A stretch of DNA of 64,000 bases, taken from positions 40,740,970 through 40,804,969 of the forward strand of contig OX393579.1 in NCBI GenBank assembly GCA_947652605.1, given 5' to 3'. Below are positions 46,601 through 53,547 of the stretch, one piece after another; positions within the stretch are counted from its first letter, which is position 1, and every line of letters starts with the position of its first letter. The notes below the pieces were generated by a model. The model did no database searches. It was given only the letters and a program-made list of their open reading frames with translations, and was not told the origin of the DNA. Both the position numbers and the translations under genes were made by a program. This stretch comes from Elmis aenea (taxonomy: Eukaryota > Arthropoda > Insecta > Coleoptera > Elmidae).

Positions 46601-49600
46601 CTCATTCCAAATGTATAGGAGTTAATGTAGTTATTTTTAATAATACGCAAGTTACGAAGGTTTTTTTTTACAAATAGTAGGCGGTGAAAACAAAACAAAC
46701 AAGATGTAAAACCTTTTAAAACTCATTTGGTACAAGTTAAGAAGGTTTTTTAATTTGTTGTGGAGATAAACAATATGAAGATTTCATCATAAGATAAACA
46801 ACAATATAATACATCACTGCTGATTCTGACTAATTATTAGTTTTAACTATTGTATGTTTGACAACAATAAATCAATGTTATAAATAAGGAAAAATGGGAA
46901 AAAATCATTTTGATATATTTAGCAGGGACTGAGAACGGAACGAAAACGAAAACGTTAAACGAAATTAACCGAATTTTTTTTAAGAACGAAAACGAAACCG
47001 AAAACGAAATTATTATTTTTCGTTCAAGAACGAAAACGAAATAAATATTTTCCAAAACCGGTTTTAACCGGTTTTAACCGTTTTTTTCGCTATTTCAATT
47101 TTATTTGTTAAACACAAACGCGAATTCACCTTCTATGCTGGGGAGCTCCACGAGGCAGTAAAAAATCTCACTAAAAATAAGTGAGCTTCACTTTTCTCCA
47201 TATATTTACTTGAATATGTATTAACAAGATAATTGTTTATACTTGCAATTTCGTGTAACACAATTAACGGTACAGATATTCTCTATTTCTAATTTGTTTT
47301 TTAGATCATCAATATAGAATATACACTTGATTGGATATATATTATCAATGTGTATGTTTTATTTGCGTTTAGACATAATAATATTAAAATTTATTCTTAC
47401 TTCGAAAAGGTCTAATGTAAAAGAAGATTTATTGGAAGATGTGTTGCTAGTAAGATTTAACGGAATGTGAAAATGTATATTGTATGGTATGTACAAACTA
47501 TAAAGTTAAAGTATATTTCAAGTTAATATAAGTTTTTTTAATATCTTTTTTATTTATAACATTTAGTAAATTATCCACTTGAATTCATTCTTTTGTCTTT
47601 TTAAATAATTACAGCAGGATCTTATTTAATTCAAATGCATAGATTTTTAGTACTAAAACAAATTTAAAACAGCACTTGCTATATTTTCATATTTTTAGAT
47701 AAAGATCGTGTGTTTAATTTAACGTAACCACGTTGTGTTTTCGCACCTTACGGGTGTTAAACTTAATAAAATGGTTAAATGTTAATGTGTTTAACGATTT
47801 GGTAAATTTAATATGGCGATGGTTCGCCAGTCTAAAATATTCTGTCCGTGAGCATCAAACCCCATCGTCATCGTTTACATTTTAGTTGAGACGCAAATAT
47901 TGTTATCGTATTTATAGAGGGTTGTGGTGACTAGAAAAAAATTGATTTTTTGACGACAAAAAAATATTGTAAAACCGGTTTTAACCGTAATTATTTCGGT
48001 TCACGAAAACGAAAAAAGAATTTTTTCGGTTAGAACGAAAAGAACGAAAACGATATATTTCGTTTTCGTTCCGAACAGAAACGAACGGAATTTTTTTCGT
48101 TTTTAGTCCCTGATATTTAGTAAACAATTTCAATCGAAAATATTTTATTACAGCCAAAACCTCATAACTATTGATTATATCTACATATAATATAGAATCC
48201 AGAACGTTCACATCACAATATGTTCATATTGTATATCAACGTGCATTTTTATTATACACAAAATTTATTAGTTTGTTTTCAACACACGATGCTAAATAAA
48301 TAAATATTGGGTATTTATGGAATTGAAACTCATATAAACTGTCAGGTTATCACAAGATAATGACAATAGGTTAATTACTATGCGGTAAACACGGCAAACA
48401 GTGCATTTCAGATAGTTTTGGTAGATACTCTACTTTTATCACTTCCGTATCAGCATTAAATAAACGATAAACGAAATAAAAATATGTTTATGTGGAACGC
48501 GGTATAATAATATTTTTTATTATGAAGAGACTCTTTTCATGCTAAATAAAAAGCAAAAAACTTTGGTCAGGTAAGTGTATTTTAGTTTTTTTTTTTAATA
48601 CTTATTTAACTCTTCCATTATCGCTTATAGGTGATTAAGAGGCTGCAGAATTATTATGTTTTGTTTATTATAGATCGCTATTAAGCTAATCACTGATCCA
48701 AGGAGGAAGCTCCCACACATAGACAAATATATATATTTTTTTTAAATTAACCAGGAAAGGGTTCTTAACACGCAATGACATCGCAAATTACACATAATCG
48801 CCATTTTTATATTTCTTTAGAATAAAAGCATTTGTGAGGCAGGAAAATCTTGTACCTTTCGACTGGACTTAAAACTACAATTCTGGATTGCCTGATTTAT
48901 GTTGTCCAAAACGCAATTTTATAAGTTTTTGATTAAATGTAGAAGTAAAATAACATGTGTGGTACATCAATGAATTCAAAAAAAAAAGTTCTATTTGATT
49001 ATGTAAATAACAAAAATTGCGCCCATAAGAAAAAATAAAGTTGGTTGTCATAAAACAAAAACGATTCGACATAAAAAAAAATTGTTATTACCATCCGATT
49101 CGGCTTAAACAGCTTAGGTAATGATTTTACACATATTTCATACTCCAAAGGTGTTATAGACGATTTTCAAAAATCGTAATTTCCAGTTTTTCCTCATTTT
49201 CTCGGATACCATTTGAGATTTCTCTAATTTCTTTTCAGAATATTAATAAGCACCGACTTTAGCAACTTTGCCTTTAAACCTATGCTCTAGCTATTATAAT
49301 AAGCGACATCTCCATGTTTAACCTCGAACCTCAAACACAGCGTCCTTGCAAAATCTGTTTATTTATTAATGAATTTAGTTCCGCGACACTTCTGGAGGAT
49401 GCTCGCGGCACACTAGTGTGCCGCAGCACACAGGTTGAAGAACCAAAATGGATATGAAAAATCTGGTTAAATAGGAGTTCTTTCTTAAGGAAAAAAAAAA
49501 TTGTCCAAGGTATCGATATCAGATTTTCGCTATCTATTGCGGTAACCGAGATACCCTGTAAAACATTCGAATTTGGGCTACCGTGTACGTGAGGAAATAA

Positions 49601-51854
49601 TAAATGATGCCAAATAATAATCTTTGAAAAATAATTAAAAATTAAAAATTAAATTTTAAAATCGAATATTTCAAAAACTATCATACTTTTATTTAACAAA
49701 CTAAAATTACGATTAAGTTTTTTTTGTTATTAATATTACTTACATAAAGCATTAATTATCTGTTTTAATCGGCAATTAATTAATTATTGTTATGATTAGG
49801 AACGTTAAACACACCAAACGAAGTTTAAAAATTAATTGAGAAACCACAACATTTTAATTTTGGCTCATTTCATAAATATTTAGAAATATCAGTTAATAAT
49901 AGATGTAGAATTGTAGACCATTACCAAGTTATTTGTTAATTATGCGATTAACTATTGATAAAAGTACAATTTTTTGTAATAGATTTGTAAGTTTCTTATA
50001 TTTATATGACATTGTAATGCAAATAGTATTTTTTTTCATTTGTATTAAATTAAATTCCATGGTAAAGGTGCATCACTTCTAATATTTTGAGTAGTTTTTT
50101 AAGTGAAGAAAACATTTTTATAACAACGTAGTCTGACACAAATTTTTCGTTTGGCAATTGATACAGGCGTAAACCGCTAATACTATTAATAAGCAAAATC
50201 AGAAGTTGTGGATTTTCATATTTAAACGATATCATAACAAAATTACAGCCACAGATTGTTAATCAAAAATATAAATGGGGTTGCACAAAACCTCGCCAAA
50301 ATTTAACTAAGCCACATTTTCACCCAATATTTTGTAGTATCCTATTCTCGTAATAGTTAAACTTACGTCGCAGTTTATTCAATTCAGAGTCAACTAATCA
50401 ATACAAAAATACTTGTATCAGCCAAAGATATGAAGTCTGAGAGGTTGATAGTATTATTTTCGAAGGTTTACTTGTACAAAGTAAATAATTAAGAAAAGAG
50501 TGCCACTCTCACAAAGGTGAACAAGATATAACAACTTGATAAATGAATAATGATTAAATACATTACGAAGAACAAAAACTTCTATTGCTTGTGTAGAGGT
50601 TCTCTACATTTGCTATCAACATACTCTCATGTATTTTATATAAGTTTTGTGTCACCCTCCATATTCGCCGAAACTGGCGTGTTTTGATTACCACTTGTTT
50701 CTATCTTCACAGAATAGTTTAAATCAGTGATTCTCAACCTGTGGAACCCCCCGCGAAATATTTGAAGGGGGCGCGAAAATAATTGAGGCAAACAAATTAT
50801 TGAACAACAAAAAAACAATAACAAAATACATTATTGAAATAAAATTTAAAAATTTAAATAAATTATTAGTTTATAATTGTAAGTAAAATACATTGCATTG
50901 AATAAACTTGTAACGTTTATGGTATGGTTACATATAAATATTGCAAAATTACCAGGCAACTAAATCAAAATTAGAAACAATGAATTAAAAAAATTAATGG
51001 TTCCTTATTGACACCTTTGGTTCTCTTTTTATATTTAGCTGAGATCTGTATTTTGTTTATGTGCTGCTCTTCTGTGCCGTAGGTCTCGACAAATAGTTTA
51101 CGCAGGATAAACCAAAATGACTGAAAGAGTTGGCAACACTTTTTTAGTGTTTGTGATAATGTAAAACTAATAGTAGAAAATGATATGACATTAATTTGTC
51201 AATTTGAATAATAATTGTCGTTTTAAAAGTTAAATACGTTTATTTAAAAGGTTATGCAAAAAATATTGGCTTTATTAAATTATTATTATTTTCGAGTTGC
51301 CCCAAAATCATTACAAACCACCTCCATAATAACCCTTTTTAATTCATATTTCTATAACAAGCAACATTACAATTAAATTAGCGTTGCCAACTCTCATTTT
51401 GGCTCACACTTTATATAACAATGGGGTGTTTTGGCAAGATCTCAAAAACAATTGGAAGGGGGCTAAATAAAAATTTATATAAAAAAGGGGGGCGTAAACA
51501 CAAAAAGGTTGAGAAGCACTAGTTTAAATGGATAATATTATTTTTAAACCTTAAAAGCCTTTAAAACGTATCTTTTATTGCAAGGCCGAATTTGTGTCCA
51601 TTTATTGCGCAAAAAAACGGTGATGAAGATTCAAAGACATATACCTAAATTTCTAATAATTTCAGCGCCAATAATTGCAAACAAAAATTGGTAAACCTTT
51701 ACTAATAGATAGTACTTACCTTAATGTTATTAAATATCACAAAAAGTACCAATGGAATGATCCAACTCTTCACATTACAGGTAACAAAGTTATGGTTTTC
51801 TTTTTTTTCACACGGAGAAAACTTAAAATCAAATAACGTCCGTAAGCTTTTCAT
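19376..51854 (-). CDS. tor: Gene 1: Torso-like receptor tyrosine kinase, 16 coding exons (complete, one frameshift)
   Basis: Coding exons in transcript order: 51720-51854, 41758-41917, 39871-39966, 39647-39738, 35977-36109, 35769-35916, 29779-29966, 29686-29720, 29464-29631, 25242-25293, 24692-24845, 23281-23512, 23120-23223, 22920-23079, 19740-19951, 19376-19683. All borders are AG/GT and the phases agree. The sum is 2377 nt, one more than 792 codons; the extra base lies in the membrane exon. The protein is a signal peptide, two FN3-like domains, one membrane helix (about 335-357), a juxtamembrane segment and a split kinase: glycine loop GIGAFGEV near 423, Lys about 450, a 65-residue insert, HRDLAARN near 618, DFG near 638, and ALE in place of APE. 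A surface receptor with a short FN3 ectodomain and split kinase fits Torso, the receptor of Trunk and PTTH in insects. That family name is from architecture and recall; Cad96Ca-, Tie- or Ret-like kinases are alternatives. The receptor tyrosine kinase class is secure. Confidence 0.85.
19740..19951 (-). CDS. Gene 1 exon 15: catalytic loop, DFG, activation loop
   Basis: Contains RDLAARNILID, ISDFGLSR, a single activation-loop Tyr (TGPYVIHK), PLRWMALEAI in place of the usual P-x-x-WMAPE, and SDVWAFAVVLWEIGTLG. The residues needed for catalysis are present. Confidence 0.96.
20270..20369. mobile_element. piggyBac-like end fragment
   Basis: Repeats of GTGCCAGACACGGGCATG type and a right end CCTTAAGGGG next to TTAA. 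Resembles the termini at 9505-10211 and 57718-58476. The left end was not found. Confidence 0.4.
20370..21052. other. Gene 1 intron, no feature seen
   Basis: A+T-rich sequence between exons 14 and 15; no coding, RNA or repeat signal I can support. Confidence 0.35.
21061..21356. mobile_element. hAT-type MITE
   Basis: Starts CAGGGCCGGTGCAAG, ends AAACCTGCCCTG; duplications GTTTTACT / GATTTACT (7 of 8). Includes GGCGCCCCT motifs near both ends. Confidence 0.75.
21492..22290. repeat. Two abutting foldback-family fragments
   Basis: 21492-21670 repeats the left arm of 17862-18907 (ACAGGGTGATTCTTAAATAT). 21690-22290 ends GAACCACCCTGTAC and matches, in parts, 46235-46800 and 54955-55675 (family R2). 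Confidence 0.65.
22311..22851. mobile_element. 0.54 kb foldback element
   Basis: TATACAGGGTGTCCCAGTTA and its exact complement at the right end. The arms match to about 22485 and 22660. It lies only 68 bp from the 5' splice site of gene 1 exon 14, inside intron 14. Confidence 0.87.
22920..23079 (-). CDS. Gene 1 exon 14: end of insert, helix E, HR of HRD
   Basis: Starts AEYTYLESEGTPS, a second Tyr-containing part of the insert, then ELQNFALQIAKGMEHL (helix E) and ISITH plus the first two bases of the HRD Arg. The acceptor is a tandem GCAGCAG, so an alternative start three bases downstream is possible. Confidence 0.93.
23120..23223 (-). CDS. Gene 1 exon 13: kinase insert
   Basis: Low-complexity, Ser/Thr-rich segment starting TTSNCCYIEPDG and ending KHLFG, phases 2 in and 1 out. 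It lies where PDGFR/VEGFR-class and Torso kinases carry their insert. Its single Tyr (YIEP) is a candidate adaptor-docking site. Confidence 0.85.
23281..23512 (-). CDS. Gene 1 exon 12: kinase C-helix to hinge
   Basis: Reads EKAQPEELDDFLSEITIMKR, with the C-helix Glu, then HPNIVAMYGCC and the hinge MIMELVPCGDLRNYL. The DLRNYL helix D signature is typical of split-kinase receptors. The kinase insert begins near its 3' end. Confidence 0.95.
23594..24236. repeat. Foldback family R3 copy
   Basis: Begins AGGGTGGACCAAATTCGAAT, a phrase whose complement recurs at 49560-49580 and 58190-58215. Its right part shares TAGCGATAACGTATCGTGAC with the foldback at 37003-37683. Intron between gene 1 exons 11 and 12. 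Confidence 0.65.
24692..24845 (-). CDS. Gene 1 exon 11: kinase glycine loop and catalytic lysine
   Basis: Reads from DGNVDSYEFPRVRL into the ATP-binding loop GIGAFGEVFLG and on to NVAVKQLK, where the Lys of VAVK is the ATP-anchoring residue. The E-x-P-R-x-R-L lead-in is usual for receptor tyrosine kinases. Confidence 0.95.
25242..25293 (-). CDS. Gene 1 exon 10: short juxtamembrane exon
   Basis: 52 nt, reads ISKREVESCLYVEKEIL, phase 2 in and 0 out, donor GTAAGT. It links the membrane-proximal segment to the kinase domain. Confidence 0.8.
25440..25704 (-). mobile_element. tRNA-derived SINE, copy 2
   Basis: Reverse-strand copy of the SINE at 7600 and 40865. The head at the right end (complement of ACCAAGCTCGGT) is followed by a mutated B box and the shared body with CAGGTGGTTTCC. 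It ends near the AGTCTGCTG motif also seen in copy 3. In the intron upstream of exon 10. Confidence 0.82.
26367..26427. repeat. Short inverted repeat, CATTCCGGGATCCCGG type
   Basis: CATTCCGGGATCCCGGAA at the left is the near complement of CTGGAATCCCGGAATG at the right. Possibly a miniature hAT relic; it abuts the LINE tail at 26455. Confidence 0.5.
26455..26725 (-). mobile_element. LINE 3' end (reverse transcriptase C-terminus)
   Basis: On the minus strand the sequence reads RMKEERLTRKPYEAR, then GRPRKTWHDEVKKAAADR and DIKRLAQDRKT, the usual C-terminal tail of a non-LTR retrotransposon polyprotein, followed by a short 3' end. The same 3' end occurs at 44395-44460. Truncated at its 5' side. 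Confidence 0.82.
26766..26887. repeat. TATACAGGGTGAGTCATG element fragment
   Basis: A further member of the terminal-repeat class, with GGACGCGTCGG just inside. It abuts the R1 copy, and no right end was found. Confidence 0.45.
26888..28440. mobile_element. Foldback family R1, large copy cut by the assembly gap
   Basis: Arms of at least 500 bp centred near 27900: the left segment 27370-27600 and the right segment 28230-28440 are complementary (GGACCAGTATGATAAGATGA on both strands). The right arm runs into the run of N. Includes an internal inverted pair around AAATTGGGACCGTAGTAAC. Confidence 0.8.
28441..28640. other. Assembly gap (200 N)
   Basis: Exactly 200 unknown bases, probably a placeholder of nominal length. 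It falls in the right arm of a palindromic repeat, a typical place for assembly to break. It lies between gene 1 exons 9 and 10, so no exon is obviously missing. Confidence 0.95.
28955..29223. mobile_element. hAT-type MITE
   Basis: CAGTGGTTTCCAATTCG / AAATTTGGAATCCATTG termini; exact duplication AATTAGAC at 28947-28954 and 29224-29231. It lies 240 bp from the 3' end of the membrane exon. Confidence 0.87.
29464..29631 (-). pseudogene. Gene 1 exon 9: transmembrane exon carrying a +1 frameshift
   Basis: The incoming frame encodes the helix VVQIVLPVIFVIVLVVTGCV and then MTKKS. After a run of six A, TCA and six T this frame reaches a TGA. The +1 frame continues as a convincing juxtamembrane segment (KQRRLWYGDENPSNDY then VTVPT) and leaves in phase 2, as the next exon requires. 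Removing one base from either homopolymer restores a single frame. Either a consensus error in the assembly or a disabling mutation. No splice choice I tried avoids the shift, because the +1 frame has stops across the helix. Confidence 0.82.
29686..29720 (-). CDS. Gene 1 exon 8: 35-nt juxtamembrane micro-exon
   Basis: With the carried-over G it reads AYDMEFGENVDS with no stop and hands phase 0 to the membrane exon. Acceptor TTTTAAG, donor GTAAAT. Identified from phase and reading rather than a paralogue, so less certain than its neighbours. Confidence 0.65.
29779..29966 (-). CDS. Gene 1 exon 7: end of FN3-like domain 2
   Basis: Begins YRVFDVIPQP and ends YEILLSLYNNYSCES plus a short tail; phase 2 in, phase 1 out. 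The YEI-LLSLYNNYSC motif recurs in the gene 2 exons at 6334-6524 and 15-190. It closes the phase-1 to phase-1 ectodomain block. Confidence 0.88.
30220..30710. mobile_element. hAT-like MITE rich in AACCGGTT
   Basis: CAGGGCTCGAAACC and GGTTTCATGCCCTG termini. The subterminal regions are filled with AACCG/CGGTT units. Flanking TTTATA is shared but I cannot fix an exact 8-bp duplication. Confidence 0.7.
31088..32522. repeat. Foldback family R1, left part, with a smaller foldback inside
   Basis: Begins GTGCGCAAAAGTATAGAAAC, like 53705. It is interrupted at 31139-31567 by a foldback (TTCAAGATATTTTAACCTG and its complement) and resumes at 31600 with the same text as 53790-54300. It is cut at 32522 by a hAT insertion and may continue after 35026. 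Confidence 0.7.
32523..35017 (+). mobile_element. 2.5 kb hAT element with transposase C-terminus
   Basis: Exact duplication CATGGGAC (32515-32522, 35018-35025) and termini CAGGGCCGTGC / GCACGGCCCTG. A plus-strand reading at 32909-33439 ends in the hAT dimerisation region: LRILLRLPVASGERSFPKLK, then HYLRSSIS and SLINEFAS. That is the ZMYM1-like type, and the frame is open for the last 150 residues. The N-terminal two thirds are absent. A foldback sits inside at 33639-34314. Confidence 0.88.
33639..34314. mobile_element. 0.68 kb foldback element nested in the hAT element
   Basis: TATACAGGGTGTAGACGCGG at the left against CTACACCCTGTATA at the right. The arms are near-perfect for about 300 bp each and meet near 33975. 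High arm identity suggests a recent insertion or ongoing arm correction. Confidence 0.9.
35769..35916 (-). CDS. Gene 1 exon 6: cysteine cluster and start of FN3-like domain 2
   Basis: Begins ECVGTKCSCK, the family's most conserved ectodomain signature, followed by the domain 2 B/C strands (LQVLWNLDEE) and ending TNISFQ. 148 nt, exactly the same length as its two paralogues at 6986-7133 and 2495-2642. Confidence 0.88.
35977..36109 (-). CDS. Gene 1 exon 5: end of FN3-like domain 1
   Basis: Phase 0 in, phase 1 out. Contains SIRLPP and EPGCSYNISVKG, the tyrosine-corner-like strand of an FN3 fold, and ends YEVP. Strong match to 7192-7315 and 2706-2838 in gene 2. The Asn of YNIS is a potential glycosylation site. 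Confidence 0.87.
36110..36765. other. Gene 1 intron, no feature seen
   Basis: A+T-rich sequence between exons 4 and 5; short open frames at 36148-36449 have no recognisable content. Confidence 0.35.
36766..37834. mobile_element. hAT-type MITE carrying a foldback
   Basis: ATGATTCTCAATCTGTGGGG at the left; AAAGGTTGAGAAACACTG at the right; GGGGGCGCG motifs inside as in 50725-51521. The target duplication is not recognisable. The core is occupied by the foldback at 37003-37683. Confidence 0.65.
37003..37683. mobile_element. 0.68 kb foldback element
   Basis: GGGAGGGTCACGATACGTTG at the left is the near complement of AACGTATCGTGACCTTCCC at the right. Arms meet near 37345. R3 (23594-24236) contains the same arm. 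Confidence 0.85.
37980..38010. repeat. Perfect 31-bp palindrome beside a G+C-rich repeat
   Basis: Two 15-bp arms (GATAATAAGTAACCT and its complement) around one base. Just upstream, 37934-37973 holds CGCGGGCGCGGGCGCGGGCG-type repeats, in sharp contrast to the A+T-rich surroundings. Confidence 0.7.
38487..38741. mobile_element. hAT-type MITE
   Basis: CAGCGGTGGGCAAACCGCGG / AAGTTTGCCCACCGCTG termini with internal GCGGCCC motifs; exact duplication TTCTTGAC at 38479-38486 and 38742-38749. Confidence 0.9.
39190..39330 (+). promoter_or_regulatory. Heat-shock-like promoter region, antisense to gene 1
   Basis: Two copies of GAA-5 bases-TTCCGGAA (39196-39211 and 39245-39260), the inverted GAA units bound by heat shock factor, with a weaker TTCTAGGAA between them. 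A TATA-like ACATAAAAAGGCG follows at 39273, 13 bp after the second unit. The following 300 bp are A-rich with AAGCG/AACAA phrases, like insect hsp leaders, but I find no chaperone ORF. It points toward the gene 1 exon at 39647-39738 in antisense. Promoter activity is inference. Confidence 0.4.
39647..39738 (-). CDS. Gene 1 exon 4: middle of FN3-like domain 1
   Basis: Begins GEKQPMHYDIKILL and ends at an Asn codon, phase 0 out, donor GTAAGT. One cysteine (KDC) is conserved in all three paralogous exons (gene 2: 10432-10517 and 3384-3481). Confidence 0.82.
39871..39966 (-). CDS. Gene 1 exon 3: first strands of FN3-like domain 1
   Basis: Phase 1 in and out. Reads VKLQTYPVRNLTVEAV followed by FAISWEIPL: the proline-rich entry and the Trp of the B/C strands typical of fibronectin III folds. 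NLT is a potential N-glycosylation site. It starts the five-exon block that is duplicated in gene 2. Confidence 0.82.
39967..40690. other. Gene 1 intron, no feature seen
   Basis: A+T-rich, no coding or repeat signature recognised. Confidence 0.35.
40865..41115 (+). mobile_element. tRNA-derived SINE, copy 3
   Basis: Best preserved copy: GAGCTCGGTGGCCGGTTG head, B box GGTTCGAATCCC near 40920, body with CAGGTGGTTTTC, CTGTGGCAGTACTTCCACC and a tail with CTACAGCAGTCTACC. Between exons 2 and 3 of gene 1. Confidence 0.87.
41134..41284. repeat. Inverted repeat next to SINE copy 3
   Basis: TAATGGCGAGTGGTGAGGGTG at the left against CACCCCCACCGCTCGCCATTA at the right. Just outside both this repeat and the SINE, GTCAGCGTCAA (40840) and TTGACGCTGA (41290) are also inverted, so the SINE probably landed in a small palindromic MITE. 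Confidence 0.6.
41758..41917 (-). CDS. Gene 1 exon 2: N-terminal ectodomain segment
   Basis: Phase 0 in, phase 1 out; 53 codons beginning ILNADETRPN and ending LVTTK. This is the mature N-terminus before the first FN3-like domain. It is paralogous in position and phase to the gene 2 exon at 13716-13848, but the sequence is strongly diverged. Acceptor TTTTTCAG, donor GTAAAT. Confidence 0.75.
42149..42985 (-). mobile_element. Internally deleted mariner/Tc1-superfamily element
   Basis: TA flanks and inverted termini AAGGGTGTTTCAACAAGAA / AAAGGTGTTTTAACAAGAA. The minus strand shows transposase remnants with stops: a helix-turn-helix part (PNETAIRNLIKKFNKTGSLQD), then DFQHDNATCHTSGETITLL and INWPSRSCDLRPLNFCIW with the second catalytic Asp region. 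About 0.84 kb remains of an expected 1.2-1.3 kb. Confidence 0.83.
43380..43846. mobile_element. 0.47 kb foldback element
   Basis: TACCGGGTGATTCAGTTTAA at the left against TCAAACTGAATCACCCAATA at the right. Arms of about 130 bp are clear, with weaker complementarity inward. Confidence 0.83.
44395..45750 (-). mobile_element. LINE with ORF1 and a jump from endonuclease start to 3' end
   Basis: Minus strand: ORF1 starts at 45574 (MEKFFKASGSSDKRKRDKEE), has a premature stop, then a coiled coil (MEELVKVINQLVEEVKKIME). After the nested MITE it continues with KYKIVIKGAKFDESNG and QMYVVGRKYGKIM. ORF2 starts MRIGTWNTKSIKGKEE, the opening of an APE endonuclease. It then passes directly into the element's 3' end, the same 3' sequence as at 26455. 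Reverse transcriptase is absent, so it is dead. Confidence 0.78.
45089..45281. mobile_element. hAT-type MITE nested in the LINE
   Basis: CAGGGCCGTTCACAG at the left, GATAGGTCCTG at the right; exact duplication AAGCTAAG at 45081-45088 and 45282-45289. It interrupts the LINE ORF1. Confidence 0.87.
46235..46800. repeat. Foldback family R2 copy
   Basis: Starts AAGGGTGGTCCAAATTCGAG and shares ATATTCAAGATAGAGAA and ACCTTTTAAAACTC with 21690-22290 and 54955-55675. Confidence 0.65.
46923..48112. mobile_element. 1.19 kb non-autonomous hAT element
   Basis: Exact duplication ATATTTAG (46915-46922, 48113-48120). Termini CAGGGACTGAG / TTTTTAGTCCCTG, and the first and last 150 bp are saturated with ACGAAAACG and AACCGG units, a subterminal array likely to be the transposase binding region. 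No coding sequence in the core. Confidence 0.9.
48113..49380. other. Gene 1 intron 1, no clear feature
   Basis: A+T-rich; a faint CGACATCTCCATG phrase near 49300 belongs to the foldback families but is not delimitable. Confidence 0.35.
49387..49590. repeat. Transposon end fragments
   Basis: TGTGCCGCAGCACACAGGTT followed by GAAGAACC (49415-49445) is a hAT right end. 49500-49590 is an R3 fragment ending TAAAACATTCGAATTTGGGC. Confidence 0.5.
49591..50716. other. Gene 1 intron 1, no feature seen
   Basis: A+T-rich sequence without recognisable coding, RNA or repeat content. Confidence 0.35.
50725..51521. mobile_element. hAT-type MITE
   Basis: CAGTGATTCTCAACCTG / AAGGTTGAGAAGCACTA termini; exact duplication GTTTAAAT at 50717-50724 and 51522-51529. 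GGGGGCGCG just inside the left end. It lies 200 bp downstream of the gene 1 signal exon. Confidence 0.9.
51720..51854 (-). CDS. Gene 1 exon 1: start codon and signal peptide
   Basis: Encodes 45 residues beginning MKSLRTLF and ending at a perfect GTAAGT donor, phase 0. The ATG is fixed by an in-frame TAA six bases upstream. About 30 polar residues containing two cysteines come before the hydrophobic stretch WIIPLVLFVIF, so the signal sequence has an unusually long N-region. The gene 2 first exon is its paralogue (same W-x-x-x-I/P pattern and same ending at a Lys codon). Confidence 0.78.
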
Positions 51855-53547
51855 GGTTTAAAATGTTTTTCTAACGATGGTTAAAGTTGCAGATTAACAT
51901 TTTGTCACGTTTAACGTTCACATCATAGTCACTGCACACAAAACTATTATTCACTTAGTTTGAAATTTAGTTTGTAAACCCTTAACACGCAGTACACAAA
52001 AAGATATTGTAAAACACATAATTTGATTCGACGAAACATTGTCGAAACTGCTAGTTGCGCGTCACATCTTCATTATGAAACTTAATCCATTTACAATCCG
52101 GAAGCTCCAGTTTTCACCAGTCGGTCAGTAATGCCTAAACAAACAGCTAAAATTACAACATTATATAAAATATCCAAGTCGAAGATGCAACCTAATTAGT
52201 TTCCCAACGCCAAATACTGGTTATAATCAAACTGATGCAGGATTGCATTATAAACATAAATTGCCCAATAACATGATTCACGTTTCTTTCAGACGATGTT
52301 AGAAATTAGTTCTAAATTTAAATTTAAAAGCATCTCACTACTGTGAATTATTTCAATGTGCAAAATTAACTTTATTTTTTCTTTTAAAACTCGCACACCA
52401 TATGTATCTGTGATGAAATCGATAGGAATTTATAAATAAATATACTGGATGAATAGATTTCCATTAGTTAATTCCGAAAATTAATAAACAGTATGAGAGC
52501 GATGAATTTAGAATAAATCACACATTATACGTGTTTTGGAAGTTAAATATGCACGCAATCTATGCCTTGTTATTTTGAATGCCGGTTGGGATAATTTTAT
52601 GAAATATGTGTACGTATAACAGATTTTGCAACTTAAAATAATGGTAGATGGGTTCGGGCATTGTCAAGTTGCGAATTCATGAGAAAATATGATGGAACAC
52701 CCTATAACATTGTGTGTGCGAAATAGTGGCTCACAATAACAACTCCCAAATATGCAAAATGTATTTGAACATGAACATGGCCATCTCGAAAAGTGTTATT
52801 GATAGAAAGATGGTTAAATCGGCAAAGAAGCGTGTTTTATCGTATTCAGTAGATTCAATAATTCAATAATTGTCTCAAAAAGTATATTTTACAACAAGAG
52901 ATGAAAGTCCAGTTTTTTTCGTGAGGTGAGCAAATCTCATGAACGAAAAAAACTGATTTCATCTCGAGTCTTAATGCTATTTTTTTTACGAAATTAAAAT
53001 TATATTATAGAACAAACATTAATGTAAACGAACCAAATGACAATAATTAATATGTATACAGTTTTAATTAATCATTTCTTTTCCATAGCGACACCACCAC
53101 ACTGACATTGACATAAATAAAATTATAACCTGCAAACGAAATATATTTAATATTAATTTTTGTACCATTATTTGGCTTTTATATAAAATGCTACATTAAA
53201 ATAGAGTTATTTGATTAGAATATTAACGCAATTTTAATTAATTATGAGTTTAAGCTTTAAAAACTCGTAAATTTTACAATTGATATTGACATTGACCTTA
53301 TTTTCGCCACTAGTGGCAAAAATATTTTCGCCGCTAGAGACGAAAGTAAAACTTTCATGTAAAGTAGGCAGTGAGAAAATGACAACTTTCATATACATGA
53401 GTAGATTTTTTTTTTAAACTAGCGACCATGAAACAAAACTAATGTGGCACTGTAATTTGGTAAAAAATAGAATTTTAGAATAGAGCATAAAGTAAAATCG
53501 AAAAATAAAATGTACTTAATGGTTATAAACAAATAAAATACAATATG
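51855..53547. other. Upstream region of gene 1, no promoter identified
   Basis: A+T-rich. No convincing TATA/initiator pair, CpG-rich stretch or second gene is seen. A short AACACCCTATAAC phrase near 52700 is a repeat relic. Confidence 0.4.
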
